Assembly: GCF_022059845.1 (NCBI RefSeq)
Contig: NZ_CP091851.1
Coordinates: forward strand, 62,001-126,000
Direction: 5' to 3'
DNA: 64,000 nucleotides
DNA from: Terrirubrum flagellatum
GTDB taxonomy: Bacteria > Pseudomonadota > Alphaproteobacteria > Rhizobiales > Beijerinckiaceae
Position 1 is the stretch's first letter; every line of letters starts with the position of its first letter. Below, in pieces: positions 33,870 through 42,357 of this stretch. The position numbers and the translations under genes were made by a program. Under the pieces are notes generated by a model. It was not told the DNA's origin and searched no databases. It was given only the letters and a program-made list of their open reading frames with translations.

Positions 33870-34511
33870 TTAGCGTTCCGCGAACCAGCGCGCCGCAATC
33901 GTCGCGTCGGCCTGGGTGAGCCCGTGGCCGGCCGGGAGGACCTGACGCCTGACATCCGCGCCGGCTTCCGTCAGGATATCGGCCAGCCGGCCGGAATTAT
34001 CGGCCGGCACGATCGAATCCATCGCGCCAGAGAGGATGAGCACGGGCTTGCCCGTGAGATCGGCTTTGGGCGGCTCGGACAGCGGCGTCATCGCCCGCAG
34101 CAGGGCCGCGCCGGCCAGAGCCTCGGGCCGGAGCAGCAGCATCGCCGCGGCGATGTTCGCGCCATTGGAGAAGCCGACCGCGATCGGCGTCGCGAGCCCG
34201 TAAGCTTTGCGGGCCTCGGCGACAAAGTCGGCCAGTTCGTTGGCGCGCCTGATCACGTCCTCTTCGTCGAAGACGCCTTCCGCCAGCCGGCGGAAGAAGC
34301 GCGGCATGCCATTCTCCAGCACCTTGCCGCGCGGCGAGAGCAAGGCCGACCCCGGCGCGACCATGCGGCCGAGCGAGATCAGGTCGTTCTCGTCGCCGCC
34401 GGTGCCGTGCAGGAGCAGCAGCGGCGGGCGGCTTTCGGCCGTCGCCGGCTCGAAGCGGTGAAGGAAGGAGAGCTCCGTCGGAGCTCTCCTGTCAGCAGCG
34501 ATCGCGGCCAT
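33870..34511 (-). CDS. Alpha/beta hydrolase, phospholipase/carboxylesterase family (MhqD-like)
   Basis: 213 residues from ATG at 34511, which overlaps the dioxygenase stop (TGATG). PPLLLLHGTGGDENDLISLG oxyanion region, nucleophile motif GFSNGANIAAAML, acid in LSGAMDSIVPADNSG, and His in LPAGHGLTQAD. The combination hydrolase + VOC dioxygenase is the same as MhqD and MhqO of Bacillus subtilis, which act in hydroquinone resistance. Substrate unproven. Confidence 0.88.
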   Translation of the reverse strand: MAAIAADRRAPTELSFLHRFEPATAESRPPLLLLHGTGGDENDLISLGRMVAPGSALLSPRGKVLENGMPRFFRRLAEGVFDEEDVIRRANELADFVAEARKAYGLATPIAVGFSNGANIAAAMLLLRPEALAGAALLRAMTPLSEPPKADLTGKPVLILSGAMDSIVPADNSGRLADILTEAGADVRRQVLPAGHGLTQADATIAARWFAER

Positions 34512-35443
34512 CACGCGAGCTCCGGCAGCACGGCTTCGATCTTGTCGCGCAGCGGTTCGAGCGGCGCCGGCAGCTTCAGCGCCAGGCCGAGCGACTCGAC
34601 CGGCTCATCCGCGGCGAAGCCGGGAATGTCGGTCGCGATCTCGAACAGCACGCCGCCGGGCTCGCGGAAATAGACCGAGCGGAAATAGTTGCGGTCCTTC
34701 TGCTCGGTCGTATGCACACCGTGCTTCTCCGCGAGCTTGCGCGCCATCTCCGCCTGCGCGGCGTCGTCCGCGGCGCGGAAGGCGATGTGATGCACCGAGC
34801 CGCCGCCCTGACGTCCGCGTGGGAAATCGCCGACAACGCGGAGATCGACGATGCCGCCGATCTCGGTGTCGCCCGCCTTCAGCCGGATGGTCGCCTCTTC
34901 GCGGGCGACTTCGTTGAAGCCGAACACGTCGGTCAGGATTGCCGCCGTCGCGTCGCCCTTCTTCAGCAGAAGTGTGACGCCATGGAAGCCGCGAATGGCA
35001 TATTCGACCGGGATTTCGCCGTCCGACCAAGCTTCCTCGCTTTCCGCGCCGGGAACGCTGACGAGCGCGAGCCGCATGCCGTCTGGATCCCTGAACGAGA
35101 TCACCGTCTCGCCGAAAGATTTGCGCGCCGGCTCATGGGCGACGCCCTTTTCGAGCAGGCGATGGGTCCAGTAGCCGATGGCGCTTTCGGGGATGCGGAA
35201 GCTCGTCTCCTGGGTCTCGCCAACGCCGAGCTGACCGGGCGCGACATGCTCCCAGGGGAAGAAGGTCAGGATCGTGCCGGGCTGGCCGGTCTCGTCGCCG
35301 AAATAGAAGTGATAGGTGCCGGGATCGTCGAAATTCACCGTCTTCTTGACGAAGCGGAGCCCGAGCGTGCGGGTATAAAAATCATAATTACGGCGCGCGG
35401 GTCCCGCGATCGCCGTGACGTGGTGGATGCCGTTGCGGGCCAT
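34511..35443 (-). CDS. Ring-cleaving dioxygenase, VOC family (MhqO-like)
   Basis: 310 residues from ATG at 35443, with the strong site GGCAGGAGGACATCC. Two glyoxalase/VOC modules: IHHVTAIAGPARRNYDFYTRTLGLR (His ligand) with VISFRDPDGMRLALV, and GFHGVTLLLKKGDATAAIL, then HHIAFRAADDAAQ and VYFREPGGVLFEIATD (His and Glu ligands). Extradiol-type Fe-dependent cleavage of hydroquinones or catechols is the family role. Divergent from the DoxX gene. Confidence 0.9.
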   Translation of the reverse strand: MARNGIHHVTAIAGPARRNYDFYTRTLGLRFVKKTVNFDDPGTYHFYFGDETGQPGTILTFFPWEHVAPGQLGVGETQETSFRIPESAIGYWTHRLLEKGVAHEPARKSFGETVISFRDPDGMRLALVSVPGAESEEAWSDGEIPVEYAIRGFHGVTLLLKKGDATAAILTDVFGFNEVAREEATIRLKAGDTEIGGIVDLRVVGDFPRGRQGGGSVHHIAFRAADDAAQAEMARKLAEKHGVHTTEQKDRNYFRSVYFREPGGVLFEIATDIPGFAADEPVESLGLALKLPAPLEPLRDKIEAVLPELA

Positions 35444-35529
35444 GGATGTCCTCCTGCCGTGGGATGGGCCTGTTGGACGCAGAGATAGAGTGTTCCCGCC
35501 GGCGGGCCATGGGCAAGTTCTTGCGTCAG

Positions 35530-35567
35530 TGCAAATTTGATCGTGCAATCAGGTCGATTGATTTGCA
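35530..35567. promoter_or_regulatory. Inverted repeat in the MhqO-DoxX divergent promoter region
   Basis: TGCAAAT (35530-35536) and ATTTGCA (35561-35567) form 7-bp arms, and inside them GCAATC/GATTG forms a second smaller dyad. It lies between divergent dioxygenase and doxX genes and is AT-richer than the surroundings. Possible site for a MarR/LysR/HxlR-type regulator; no regulator gene is adjacent. Confidence 0.45.
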
Positions 35568-35626
35568 AAATCGAAATCGGCATTTTCCGCTTCACACGGA
35601 CCGCCCCGGTCCATCTGGAGATTGCC

Positions 35627-36064
35627 ATGATCGACACCCGTCTTGCCCCCTACGGCGTCCTAGTGTTGCGCGTCGCGCTCGGCGTCATGTTCATCGCACA
35701 CGCCTATCTCAAGCTCGCGGTCTTCACCGTGCCCGGCTTCCAGGGCTTTCTTGCGCAGATCGGCTTGCCGACCTTCCTCGCCTGGCCAACCATCCTCGCC
35801 GAGCTGATCGGCGGCGTCGCGATCCTGGTTGGCTTTTATGGCCGCGTCGCGTCGGTCGCGCTGCTGCCGGTGCTGCTCGGCGCCCTGATGGTGCATGCGC
35901 CGAACGGCTGGCTGTTCAACGTTCCGAATGGCGGCTGGGAATATCCGGCGTTCCTTGCGGTTGCGGCGCTCGCTCACGCGCTCATTGGCGATGGCGCTCT
36001 TGCCGTGAAGCCTGCCGTGTTGCCGGAATCGCTTGGCGGCCGTCCGCACGTCCGCGCTGCGTAA
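35627..36064 (+). CDS. DoxX-family membrane protein (MhqP-like)
   Basis: 145 residues from ATG at 35627, preceded by CTGGAGATTGCC. Four membrane segments (about 12-30, 45-66, 72-90, 105-123). LRVALGVMFIAHAYLKL and ILAELIGGVAILVGFYGR are typical DoxX/DoxD features. Bacterial DoxX proteins act in quinone/thiol redox protection. Divergent from the MhqO-like gene. Confidence 0.9.
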   Translation: MIDTRLAPYGVLVLRVALGVMFIAHAYLKLAVFTVPGFQGFLAQIGLPTFLAWPTILAELIGGVAILVGFYGRVASVALLPVLLGALMVHAPNGWLFNVPNGGWEYPAFLAVAALAHALIGDGALAVKPAVLPESLGGRPHVRAA

Positions 36065-36079
36065 CACTGCAACCAAACT

Positions 36080-36110
36080 AAAAAGGCGGCGTGTTGCGTC
36101 GCCTTTTTTT
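36080..36110 (+). terminator. Rho-independent terminator after doxX
   Basis: AAAAAGGCG pairs with CGCCTTTTT, extended by GCG/GCG with wobble pairs, and runs into TTTTTTTATTT. The A-run on the other side makes it usable in the minus direction for the SnoaL-like gene ending at 36130. Confidence 0.9.
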
Positions 36111-36129
36111 ATTTCACATCAACGCATGT

Positions 36130-36564
36130 TCAATGCAGTTCGTCGGGCCGCGCCGCAGCCAGCGCCCGCGCCGTGTCGAAGAATTCGTAAAACTCAACGG
36201 CCTTGCCGTCTTTGAAGCGCCAGGAATCGGCTTTCGGAGTCCACACGCTCTTGCCGGTCGCCCGCGACTTCCAACTGCAATAACCCAGCATCACGATACG
36301 ATCGCCCTGAGCGACGAAATGCTCCGCCTCGAACTCCAGCATCTCCCAGTTATCGACGATATTGGTGAGATAGTCCCTGATGTCTTCGCGCGTCGTGGCG
36401 AAGTTCATGTATTCCATGGGGCTTGCGCCCTGAATGAGCGAGCCGAATGCGATCTCGTTGGCGCAGAGGGAAAGCCAGATGTCGACGCTGTCGCCCTTGG
36501 TGTCGCGCCACATGCGATAGGCATGGCGCAACTTCTCGACGTTCTGTTCCAATTCCGACGTCAT
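36130..36564 (-). CDS. SnoaL/NTF2-like protein
   Basis: 144 residues from ATG at 36564 (MTSELEQNVEKLRHAYRMW), ATG at 36585 also possible. A cone-shaped NTF2-like fold is suggested by the N-terminal helix pair, WLSLCANEIAFGSL, a conserved IRDYLTNIVDNWEMLEFEAEHFVAQGDRIVMLGY and the C-terminal DSWRFKDGKAVEFYEFFDT. Such proteins bind or isomerise small hydrophobic ligands. Specific role unknown. Confidence 0.82.
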   Translation of the reverse strand: MTSELEQNVEKLRHAYRMWRDTKGDSVDIWLSLCANEIAFGSLIQGASPMEYMNFATTREDIRDYLTNIVDNWEMLEFEAEHFVAQGDRIVMLGYCSWKSRATGKSVWTPKADSWRFKDGKAVEFYEFFDTARALAAARPDELH

Positions 36565-36743
36565 GTCCCCAACCAATGCGCTCAAATCAAAGTCCCGGCG
36601 CTCGATTCGTAATCTTTGGCGCGCCAGGCGAGAATAAGGTGAAACACGTAAGCGTTTGAAATCTGCGTGAATGATGCAAAAAGCCGGCGCGCCTTCACGC
36701 GGCGGAGATATTATTCTCTTTGTCTGGGTACATTGTTGTTTGG

Positions 36744-38285
36744 TTACATTGTCGCGCCGATCGTCCAGGGCACGAACTCAGCGTCGCCGTAACCGAGCTC
36801 TTCCGATTTGCTGCGCTCGCCTGACGCGACGCGCAGCACGCGCTCGAAAATCTCCTTGCCCTTCTCCTCGATCGACACGCCATCAACGACGTCGCCGCAA
36901 TTGATGTCCATGTCGTCGATCATGTGATGATACATGGCGCTGTTGGTCGCGAGCTTGATTGACGGCGTCGGCTTGCAGCCATAGGCCGAGCCGCGGCCGG
37001 TGGTGAAGCAGAGAATATTCGCGCCGCCGGCCACCTGTCCTGTCGCGGCGACGGGATCATAGCCCGGCGTATCCATATAGACGAAGCCTTTGGCGGTGAC
37101 CGGTTCCGCGTAGCGATACACGGCGTTCAACGTCGTGGTGCCGCCTTTCGCGGCGGCGCCGAGCGACTTCTCCAGAATCGTCGTGAGGCCGCCGAGTTTA
37201 TTTCCTGGAGACGGATTGTTGTTCATCTCCATTTTGTTGCGCTCGGTGTATTCCTCCCACCACTTGATGCAGTCGACGAGCTGCTCGCCGACTTCGCGGT
37301 TCTTCGCGCGCGCAGTGAGAAGATGTTCGGCGCCGTAGATTTCAGGCGTCTCCGACAGGATCGCCGTGCCGCCGTGATGGACGAGCAGATCGACCGCCGC
37401 GCCAAGCGCCGTGTTCGCGGTGATGCCGGAATAGCCGTCGGAGCCGCCGCATTGCAACGCAAGCACGAGCTCTGACGCCGACACCGTCTCGCGAGTTGCT
37501 TTATTTGCAACCGGCAGCATCTCCTTGATGGCGGCGACGCCGGCCATGACGGTCTTCTTCGTACCGCCGACCTCCTGGATGGTCATGGTGCGGAACATCT
37601 CGCTTTCAGCGACGCCATAGGCGTCCTTCCAGCGGCCGATCTGGAAACCTTCGCAGCCAAGACCGACCATCACCACGCCCGCCATGTTCGGGTTCGTGGC
37701 GTAGCCCCACTGGGTGCGCTTCAGGACCTCATAGCCCTCGCCCTTCACGTCGAGCGCGCAGCCGCCGCCATGCACCAGCGGGATGACTCCATCGATGTTG
37801 GGATAGTCGTCGAGAATTCCCGAGCGCTCGATCTCCTGCGCCATGAATTTCGCGACCGTCGCTGAACAGTTCACTGACGTCAGGATGCCGATATAATTGC
37901 GCGTGCCGACCTTGCCGTTGGCGCGGCGATAGCCCTCGAACGTCGCCTGCTGCGAGAGCGGGAGAATGATCTCCTCCTTCGCCTCCTGCGCGAAACGATA
38001 GTCGCGGCCGAAATCGCCATGCACGCCGCCCATGCCGCAATTATGCTCATGCACCCATTCGCCGGGCGCGATCGGCTTCGAGGCGAAGCCGATGATCTGG
38101 CCGAACTTGCGCACCGGCGCGCCGGCAGGGATCGGCGCCGTCGCCATCTTGTGGCCGCGCGGCACGCGCTCCGAAACCTTGACCCCTTCGATGACTGCGC
38201 CGGGATCGAGTTGGTCGACCGCGACCATGACATTGTCTGAGGCGTGCAGGCGCAGGGCGCGCGAAGCTTTGGCGGGAGCATTCAT
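36744..38285 (-). CDS. UxaA-family dehydratase (altronate/galactarate type)
   Basis: 513 residues. N-terminal SAF domain (about 1-100, including GHKMATAPIPAGAPVRKFGQIIG) and C-terminal dehydratase domain with VGTRNYIGILTSVNCSATVAKF, VHGGGCALDV, GLGCEGFQIG, LQCGGSDGYSGITANTALG and PGNKLGGLTTILEKSLGA. This is the D-altronate/D-galactarate dehydratase layout; the three Cys (NCSAT, GGGCAL, GLGCEG) are Fe-ligand candidates. Which sugar acid is used cannot be told. Genes of a full uronate pathway are not adjacent. Confidence 0.9.
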   Translation of the reverse strand: MNAPAKASRALRLHASDNVMVAVDQLDPGAVIEGVKVSERVPRGHKMATAPIPAGAPVRKFGQIIGFASKPIAPGEWVHEHNCGMGGVHGDFGRDYRFAQEAKEEIILPLSQQATFEGYRRANGKVGTRNYIGILTSVNCSATVAKFMAQEIERSGILDDYPNIDGVIPLVHGGGCALDVKGEGYEVLKRTQWGYATNPNMAGVVMVGLGCEGFQIGRWKDAYGVAESEMFRTMTIQEVGGTKKTVMAGVAAIKEMLPVANKATRETVSASELVLALQCGGSDGYSGITANTALGAAVDLLVHHGGTAILSETPEIYGAEHLLTARAKNREVGEQLVDCIKWWEEYTERNKMEMNNNPSPGNKLGGLTTILEKSLGAAAKGGTTTLNAVYRYAEPVTAKGFVYMDTPGYDPVAATGQVAGGANILCFTTGRGSAYGCKPTPSIKLATNSAMYHHMIDDMDINCGDVVDGVSIEEKGKEIFERVLRVASGERSKSEELGYGDAEFVPWTIGATM

Positions 38286-38368
38286 GGCTTCAACTCGTCT
38301 TCCCCTAAGGCGGCGAACTGTGCGAACATCGCAAAAATGCGCAGAGGACGCCGTCGAAGGGGATATAT

Positions 38369-38938
38369 ATGAGCATGGGCTGGATTCTACTCATTATTCT
38401 GATCGGCCTCGTTCTCTGGGCCGTCGGCGTCTATAACGGGCTCGTCACCCGCCGGCAGCGCGCCAATCAGGCCTTCGCCGACATCGACGTCCAGCTGAAG
38501 CAGCGTCATGACCTGATCCCGAACCTGGTCGAGACGGTGAAGGGCTACGCCGCCCATGAGAAGGGCACGCTCGAGGCGGTCGTTCAGGCGCGCAACACGG
38601 CCCTGTCCGCGCCGCAGGGCTCGCCGCAGCAGGCCCAGGCCGAAGCCCAGCTCACCGGCGCGCTCGGACGCCTCATCGCCCTGTCCGAAGCCTATCCCGA
38701 CCTCAAGGCCAACGCGAACTTCCAGCAGCTTCAGACCGAGCTGTCCGACATCGAGAACAAGCTTGCCGCCGCGCGCCGCTTCTTCAACAGCGCGGTCAGC
38801 GAATACAACGCCTCGATCGAGAGCTTCCCCGCCGTGCTGCTGGCGCGCCAGTTCGGTTTCCAGCCACGCGAATTCTTCGATGTCGGGACCGAGAGCCGCA
38901 CCGCGATGGACGCCGCGCCGCCCAGCGTGAAGTTCTGA
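38369..38938 (+). CDS. lemA: LemA family protein
   Basis: 189 residues. One N-terminal membrane helix (ILLIILIGLVLWAVGVYNGLV) and the LemA core QAFADIDVQLKQRHDLIPNLVETVKGYAAHEKGTLEAVVQARN, ending ARQFGFQPREFF. Helical envelope-associated protein. Followed after 7 nt by an M48 metalloprotease; the lemA-M48 pairing is common in bacteria. Confidence 0.95.
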   Translation: MSMGWILLIILIGLVLWAVGVYNGLVTRRQRANQAFADIDVQLKQRHDLIPNLVETVKGYAAHEKGTLEAVVQARNTALSAPQGSPQQAQAEAQLTGALGRLIALSEAYPDLKANANFQQLQTELSDIENKLAAARRFFNSAVSEYNASIESFPAVLLARQFGFQPREFFDVGTESRTAMDAAPPSVKF

Positions 38939-38945
38939 GGCGGCG

Positions 38946-40034
38946 ATGGCCGCCGCCTTCGGGCTCTACACCCATATCCAGGCCAATCGCCGGCGATCGG
39001 TCATTCTGATCGCCGGGCTGTTTGCGCTCATCCTCGTGCTGGCCTTCGCGGCCGATCTGATCGCGGAAGCGTTCATGAGCTACGGCACGCTGCAGGACAT
39101 GATGCAGTCGGCGCTCCGGCGCACGATCTCGATCTCGCCCGTCATTGCGATCGGCGTCGCAATCTGGCTGCTGATCGCGTGGAAGATGCATCAGTGGCTG
39201 ATTGATCGCGTCGTCGACGGTCATGTCGTCACGCGCGCGGAGGCGCCGGAGCTCTACAACCTGCTTGAAAATCTCTGCATCTCGCGTGGCGTCACCATGC
39301 CGACGTTGCGCATTGTCGAGACCGACGCGATGAACGCCTTTGCGACCGGCCTCAACGAGAAGCAATATTCGATCTCGGTGACGCGCGGCCTGCTGCAGGG
39401 GCTCGACAAGCGCGAGCTGGAAGCCGTGCTTGGTCACGAACTCACGCACATCCGCAACGGCGACGTGCGCGTGATGGTGATCGCCTCCGTCATCGCCGGC
39501 ATCGTCACCTTCTTCGGAGAACTGATCTTTCGCCTCATCATGCAGGGGCCGCACATCAATATCCGCGGCCGCGGCGACAGCGAGGAGGAACGCAAGAGCG
39601 GCGCCGGCGCCGCAATGGCGGCGATCGCGATTGCGCTGCTGCTGATTGGCGCGGCCTGGTTCTTGTCGCTCGCCTTGCGCTTCGCCCTGTCGCGCTCGCG
39701 CGAATATCTCGCGGACGCCGGTTCGGTCGAATTGACCAAAGATCCCGACGCGATGATCTCGGCGCTCATGAAAATCTCCGGCCACGCCGAGATTCCGCAT
39801 GTGCCGTCAGGGCTCATGGAAATGTGCATCGAGAACCACAAGGCCGGCATCGCCGATCTCTTCGCCACCCATCCCCCGATCGAAAGCCGCATCGAGGCGC
39901 TGGTGCAGCATGCCGGCGGCCATATGCCAGCGGAGACGCAGGCGCCTACGGAGCCTCCGTCTCCTGAGCAGCCGTCGGTTCCGGTTTTTCCGCCGCCTTC
40001 GCCGGGCGCTCCCCAGCGCGGACCATGGGGCTAG
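38946..40034 (+). CDS. M48-family membrane metalloprotease (HtpX-like)
   Basis: 362 residues. Two membrane helices near the N-terminus (about 17-40 and 62-80), then the zinc motif HELTHIRNGD (about residue 164) with the third ligand Glu in SREYLADAGSVELT, and two further hydrophobic segments (about 175-195, 220-245). MPTLRIVETDAMNAFATGL is typical. The C-terminal ~35 residues are Pro-rich. Inner-membrane proteolysis, often linked to envelope stress; cotranscribed with lemA. Confidence 0.92.
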   Translation: MAAAFGLYTHIQANRRRSVILIAGLFALILVLAFAADLIAEAFMSYGTLQDMMQSALRRTISISPVIAIGVAIWLLIAWKMHQWLIDRVVDGHVVTRAEAPELYNLLENLCISRGVTMPTLRIVETDAMNAFATGLNEKQYSISVTRGLLQGLDKRELEAVLGHELTHIRNGDVRVMVIASVIAGIVTFFGELIFRLIMQGPHINIRGRGDSEEERKSGAGAAMAAIAIALLLIGAAWFLSLALRFALSRSREYLADAGSVELTKDPDAMISALMKISGHAEIPHVPSGLMEMCIENHKAGIADLFATHPPIESRIEALVQHAGGHMPAETQAPTEPPSPEQPSVPVFPPPSPGAPQRGPWG

Positions 40035-40077
40035 CGGGGCGTCTTACTTGAAGTTTTTTCGCGGCAGTTCGCGATTG

Positions 40078-40231
40078 GCTTTCCCTCTCCCCGCCTGCGG
40101 GGAGAGGGCGGCATTCGCCGCGCGATGCGTAGCGTCGCCGCGAAGCGAATGCGGGTGAGGGGGAGTTGTAAGTCGCCCCTCATCCGGCCGCTTCGCGGCC
40201 ACCTTCTCCCCGCAGGCGGGGAGAAGGAAGC
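40078..40231. repeat. Intergenic repeat with two inverted CTCCCCGC palindromes (family E)
   Basis: The 40035-40345 gap has no gene. It carries the palindrome CTCTCCCCGCCTGCGGGGAG, a middle part GCATTCGCCGC...GCGAATGCGGGTGAGGGG, then CTTCTCCCCGCAGGCGGGG with its own symmetry. REP/BIME-like layout of a kind abundant in Hyphomicrobiales intergenic DNA. A GC-rich element at 58245-58375 has the same architecture with different sequence. Confidence 0.75.
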
Positions 40232-40345
40232 TCGCGCGACCGCATCAAAATCAGATGTGATCGCTCGGCAGGAGAGGCGGCCGGCATTGCCATACCGGCT
40301 CCCATCCGTCATCACCTGCGTCCGTCTTACTTGTCAGGCGATCAC

Positions 40346-41515
40346 ATGAAACTCACCGTCGAATCCACCTTGCCTGTCGATGGCGCCAAGGGCGCGCTTG
40401 CGGGCCGCGTCTGGCGTCCCGACGTGAAGGGTCCGTCCGTTGTCGCCGTGCGCGAGGAGGGCGTATTCGATATCTCGAAATCCTTCGCCACCATGCGCGA
40501 TCTCTGCGAGATAGCGAATCCTGCAGCCGCGCTCGCGTCAGCGAAAGGCGAACGGCTGGGCTCGATCGCGGATATTCTCGCCAACACGGCGCCTGAGGGC
40601 CGCGACGCCGCGAAGCCTTATTTCATCGCGCCGATCGACCTTCAGGCGGTGAAGGCGGCGGGCGTCACCTTCGCGATCTCGACGCTGGAGCGCGTCATCG
40701 AGGAGCGCGCGCGGGGCGATCTCACGGCGGCGGCGCGCATCCGTATCGAAGTCAACCAGCTCATCGGCGGCGATCTCGCCACGCTGAAGCCTGGCTCCGC
40801 CGAAGCGATGAAGCTCAAGCAGCTCCTGATCGAAAAAGGCTGGTGGAGCCAGTATCTCGAAGTCGCAATCGGGCCTGACGCGGAAATCTTCACGAAGTGC
40901 CAGCCGATGGCGTCTGTCGGCCCCGGCGCCGATGCCGGTCTCAATCCGGGATCGAGCTGGAACAATCCTGAACCCGAAGTCGTGATGGTGGTGTCGTCGA
41001 AAGGCGCGATCGTCGGCGCGACGCTCGGCAACGACGTCAATCTGCGCGACTTCGAGGGACGCTCGGCGCTGCTCTTGTCGAAGGCGAAGGACAACAACGC
41101 ATCCTGCTCCGTCGGTCCCTTCATCCGCTTCTTTGATGCGAGTTTCTCGCTCGACGATGTGCGCTCGACGACGGTGACGCTGAAGGTCGAAGGCAAGGAC
41201 GGCTTCACGCTTACCGGCTCATCCTCGATTGCGAAGATCAGCCGCGATCCCGCCGATCTCGTCTCGCAGGGGATCAACGCCAATCATCAATACCCCGACG
41301 GGTTCGTGCTGTTCCTCGGCACCATGTTCGCGCCAATCGAGGATCGCGACGCGCCGGGCCAGGGCTTCACGCATAAATATGGCGACATCGTCACCATCGC
41401 CGCGCCGAAACTCGGCGCGCTTAGCAACGTGATGAAATCGAGCGCCGACTGCCCGCCCTGGACCTTCGGCGTCGGCGCGCTGATGAAGAATCTAGCCCAG
41501 CGCGGACTACTTTAG
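40346..41515 (+). CDS. Fumarylacetoacetate hydrolase family protein
   Basis: 389 residues from ATG at 40346 (MKLTVESTLPVDGAK). Conserved FAH C-domain: GPDAEIFTKCQPMASVGPGADAG, NNPEPEVVMVVSSKGAIVGATLGNDVNLRD with the Glu/Asp metal ligands, LLSKAKDNNASCSVGPFI. The architecture (N-domain plus FAH) is that of 2-keto-3-deoxy sugar acid dehydratases of the AraD1 type. A role on 2-keto-3-deoxy acids would fit the nearby UxaA-type dehydratase but is inference. Confidence 0.87.
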   Translation: MKLTVESTLPVDGAKGALAGRVWRPDVKGPSVVAVREEGVFDISKSFATMRDLCEIANPAAALASAKGERLGSIADILANTAPEGRDAAKPYFIAPIDLQAVKAAGVTFAISTLERVIEERARGDLTAAARIRIEVNQLIGGDLATLKPGSAEAMKLKQLLIEKGWWSQYLEVAIGPDAEIFTKCQPMASVGPGADAGLNPGSSWNNPEPEVVMVVSSKGAIVGATLGNDVNLRDFEGRSALLLSKAKDNNASCSVGPFIRFFDASFSLDDVRSTTVTLKVEGKDGFTLTGSSSIAKISRDPADLVSQGINANHQYPDGFVLFLGTMFAPIEDRDAPGQGFTHKYGDIVTIAAPKLGALSNVMKSSADCPPWTFGVGALMKNLAQRGLL

Positions 41516-41527
41516 CGCGGCGCGCGT

Positions 41528-41615
41528 TCATATTGAATCGCTGCGCCGCTCTATCGTTTAGTTGTCGCAACGTTTCCGCGGAAAACCGGTTCCCACTTTT
41601 CCGCACGTTGCTCCT
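41528..41615. repeat. Palindromic repeat, family B copy 2 (inverted to copy 1)
   Basis: Contains ATCGCTGCGCCGCTC, GTCGCAACGTTTCCGCGG and AAAACCGGTTCCCACTTTTC. It is the reverse complement of the 7430 element, with about 80 percent identity by eye. Lies between the FAH gene and the convergent hypothetical gene at 41619. Confidence 0.8.
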
Positions 41616-41618
41616 AGA

Positions 41619-42026
41619 TCACGGAACTTTCAGGCCGGGATAGTCGCGCGGCTTGCTCACGAAAGAGCTGAGCACGAAGTCGCAATAGGAAGGCAGGCCC
41701 TGCGCGGCGATATGCGCGCCGGCCTCGTCATAGCCGGCCTGAAAGGCGCTGAAATATTTCTCGCGAATCTGGATCGGCGTGAGCCCCTTCTTGTCGATCA
41801 GTTTCGACATCGGCGCGGGATCATAGACGATGCCCATGCAGGCGCGATCGGCGACGCGCATGAGATAGGCCATGGCGCGGGCGATATCGGCGGGCTTTCG
41901 CGACGAGGTTTGCGCGGCGGCAGGCGGCGCCGGCTTCTGGGGAGCGGCTAAGGCGGCGCAGTGAGCCAGCGCCGCTATGGCGATCGCCGCGGACAGGAAA
42001 ACAGCCGTCAGTCTTTGCAGGCTCAT
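41619..42026 (-). CDS. Exported hypothetical protein
   Basis: 135 residues from ATG at 42026. Signal peptide MSLQRLTAVFLSAAIAIAAL ending near ALAAP, a Pro/Ala linker, then a compact domain: ADIARAMAYLMRVADRACMGIVYDPAPMSKLIDKKGLTPIQIREKYFSAFQAGYDEAGAHI. The two cysteines (RACMG, SYCDF) may pair in the periplasm. No family recognised. Confidence 0.7.
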   Translation of the reverse strand: MSLQRLTAVFLSAAIAIAALAHCAALAAPQKPAPPAAAQTSSRKPADIARAMAYLMRVADRACMGIVYDPAPMSKLIDKKGLTPIQIREKYFSAFQAGYDEAGAHIAAQGLPSYCDFVLSSFVSKPRDYPGLKVP

Positions 42027-42172
42027 GCGCGTCCTCCGCGTCAAATCATCATGCGTGCGCGCCATTGCGGCGCAAGGCGCTGAAAGTCCTGGAATCGGAA
42101 CCTTCCCGACGCCTCGACATTTGTCTCGCAGATGCGGGCGACCGCCGACTCAAAGAGACAAAGGGAAACGTT

Positions 42173-42262
42173 ATGGATTTGCTTCTCAAGGGCGGAATTC
42201 TCTGGCTGCTTGGCGTGCCTGTCATCGGCATCATTCTGCTCAGGTTGATTGGCTGGATTTGA
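42173..42262 (+). CDS. 29-residue single-pass membrane protein
   Basis: Starts ATG at 42173 after AAAGGGAAACGTT. The product is almost entirely one hydrophobic helix: MDLLLKGGILWLLGVPVIGI followed by ILLRLIGWI. Gly/Pro near the middle could kink it. Divergent to the exported hypothetical gene. Similar tiny hydrophobic proteins exist in many proteobacteria but usually go unannotated; function unknown. Confidence 0.6.
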   Translation: MDLLLKGGILWLLGVPVIGIILLRLIGWI

Positions 42263-42357
42263 TCAAGCGACATTTGAAGACGCCTGCCTGCTCCTGAGGC
42301 GGTCACCTGAGAAGGGCGGCCGTCATTTTTTTGATTCATATCCGCTGCGCTTGATTT

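Noticed and set aside
40035-40345. CRISPR array in the gap after the M48 gene
   Set aside because: Only paired palindromes are present, no regularly spaced identical repeats with unique spacers; none seen elsewhere in the window.
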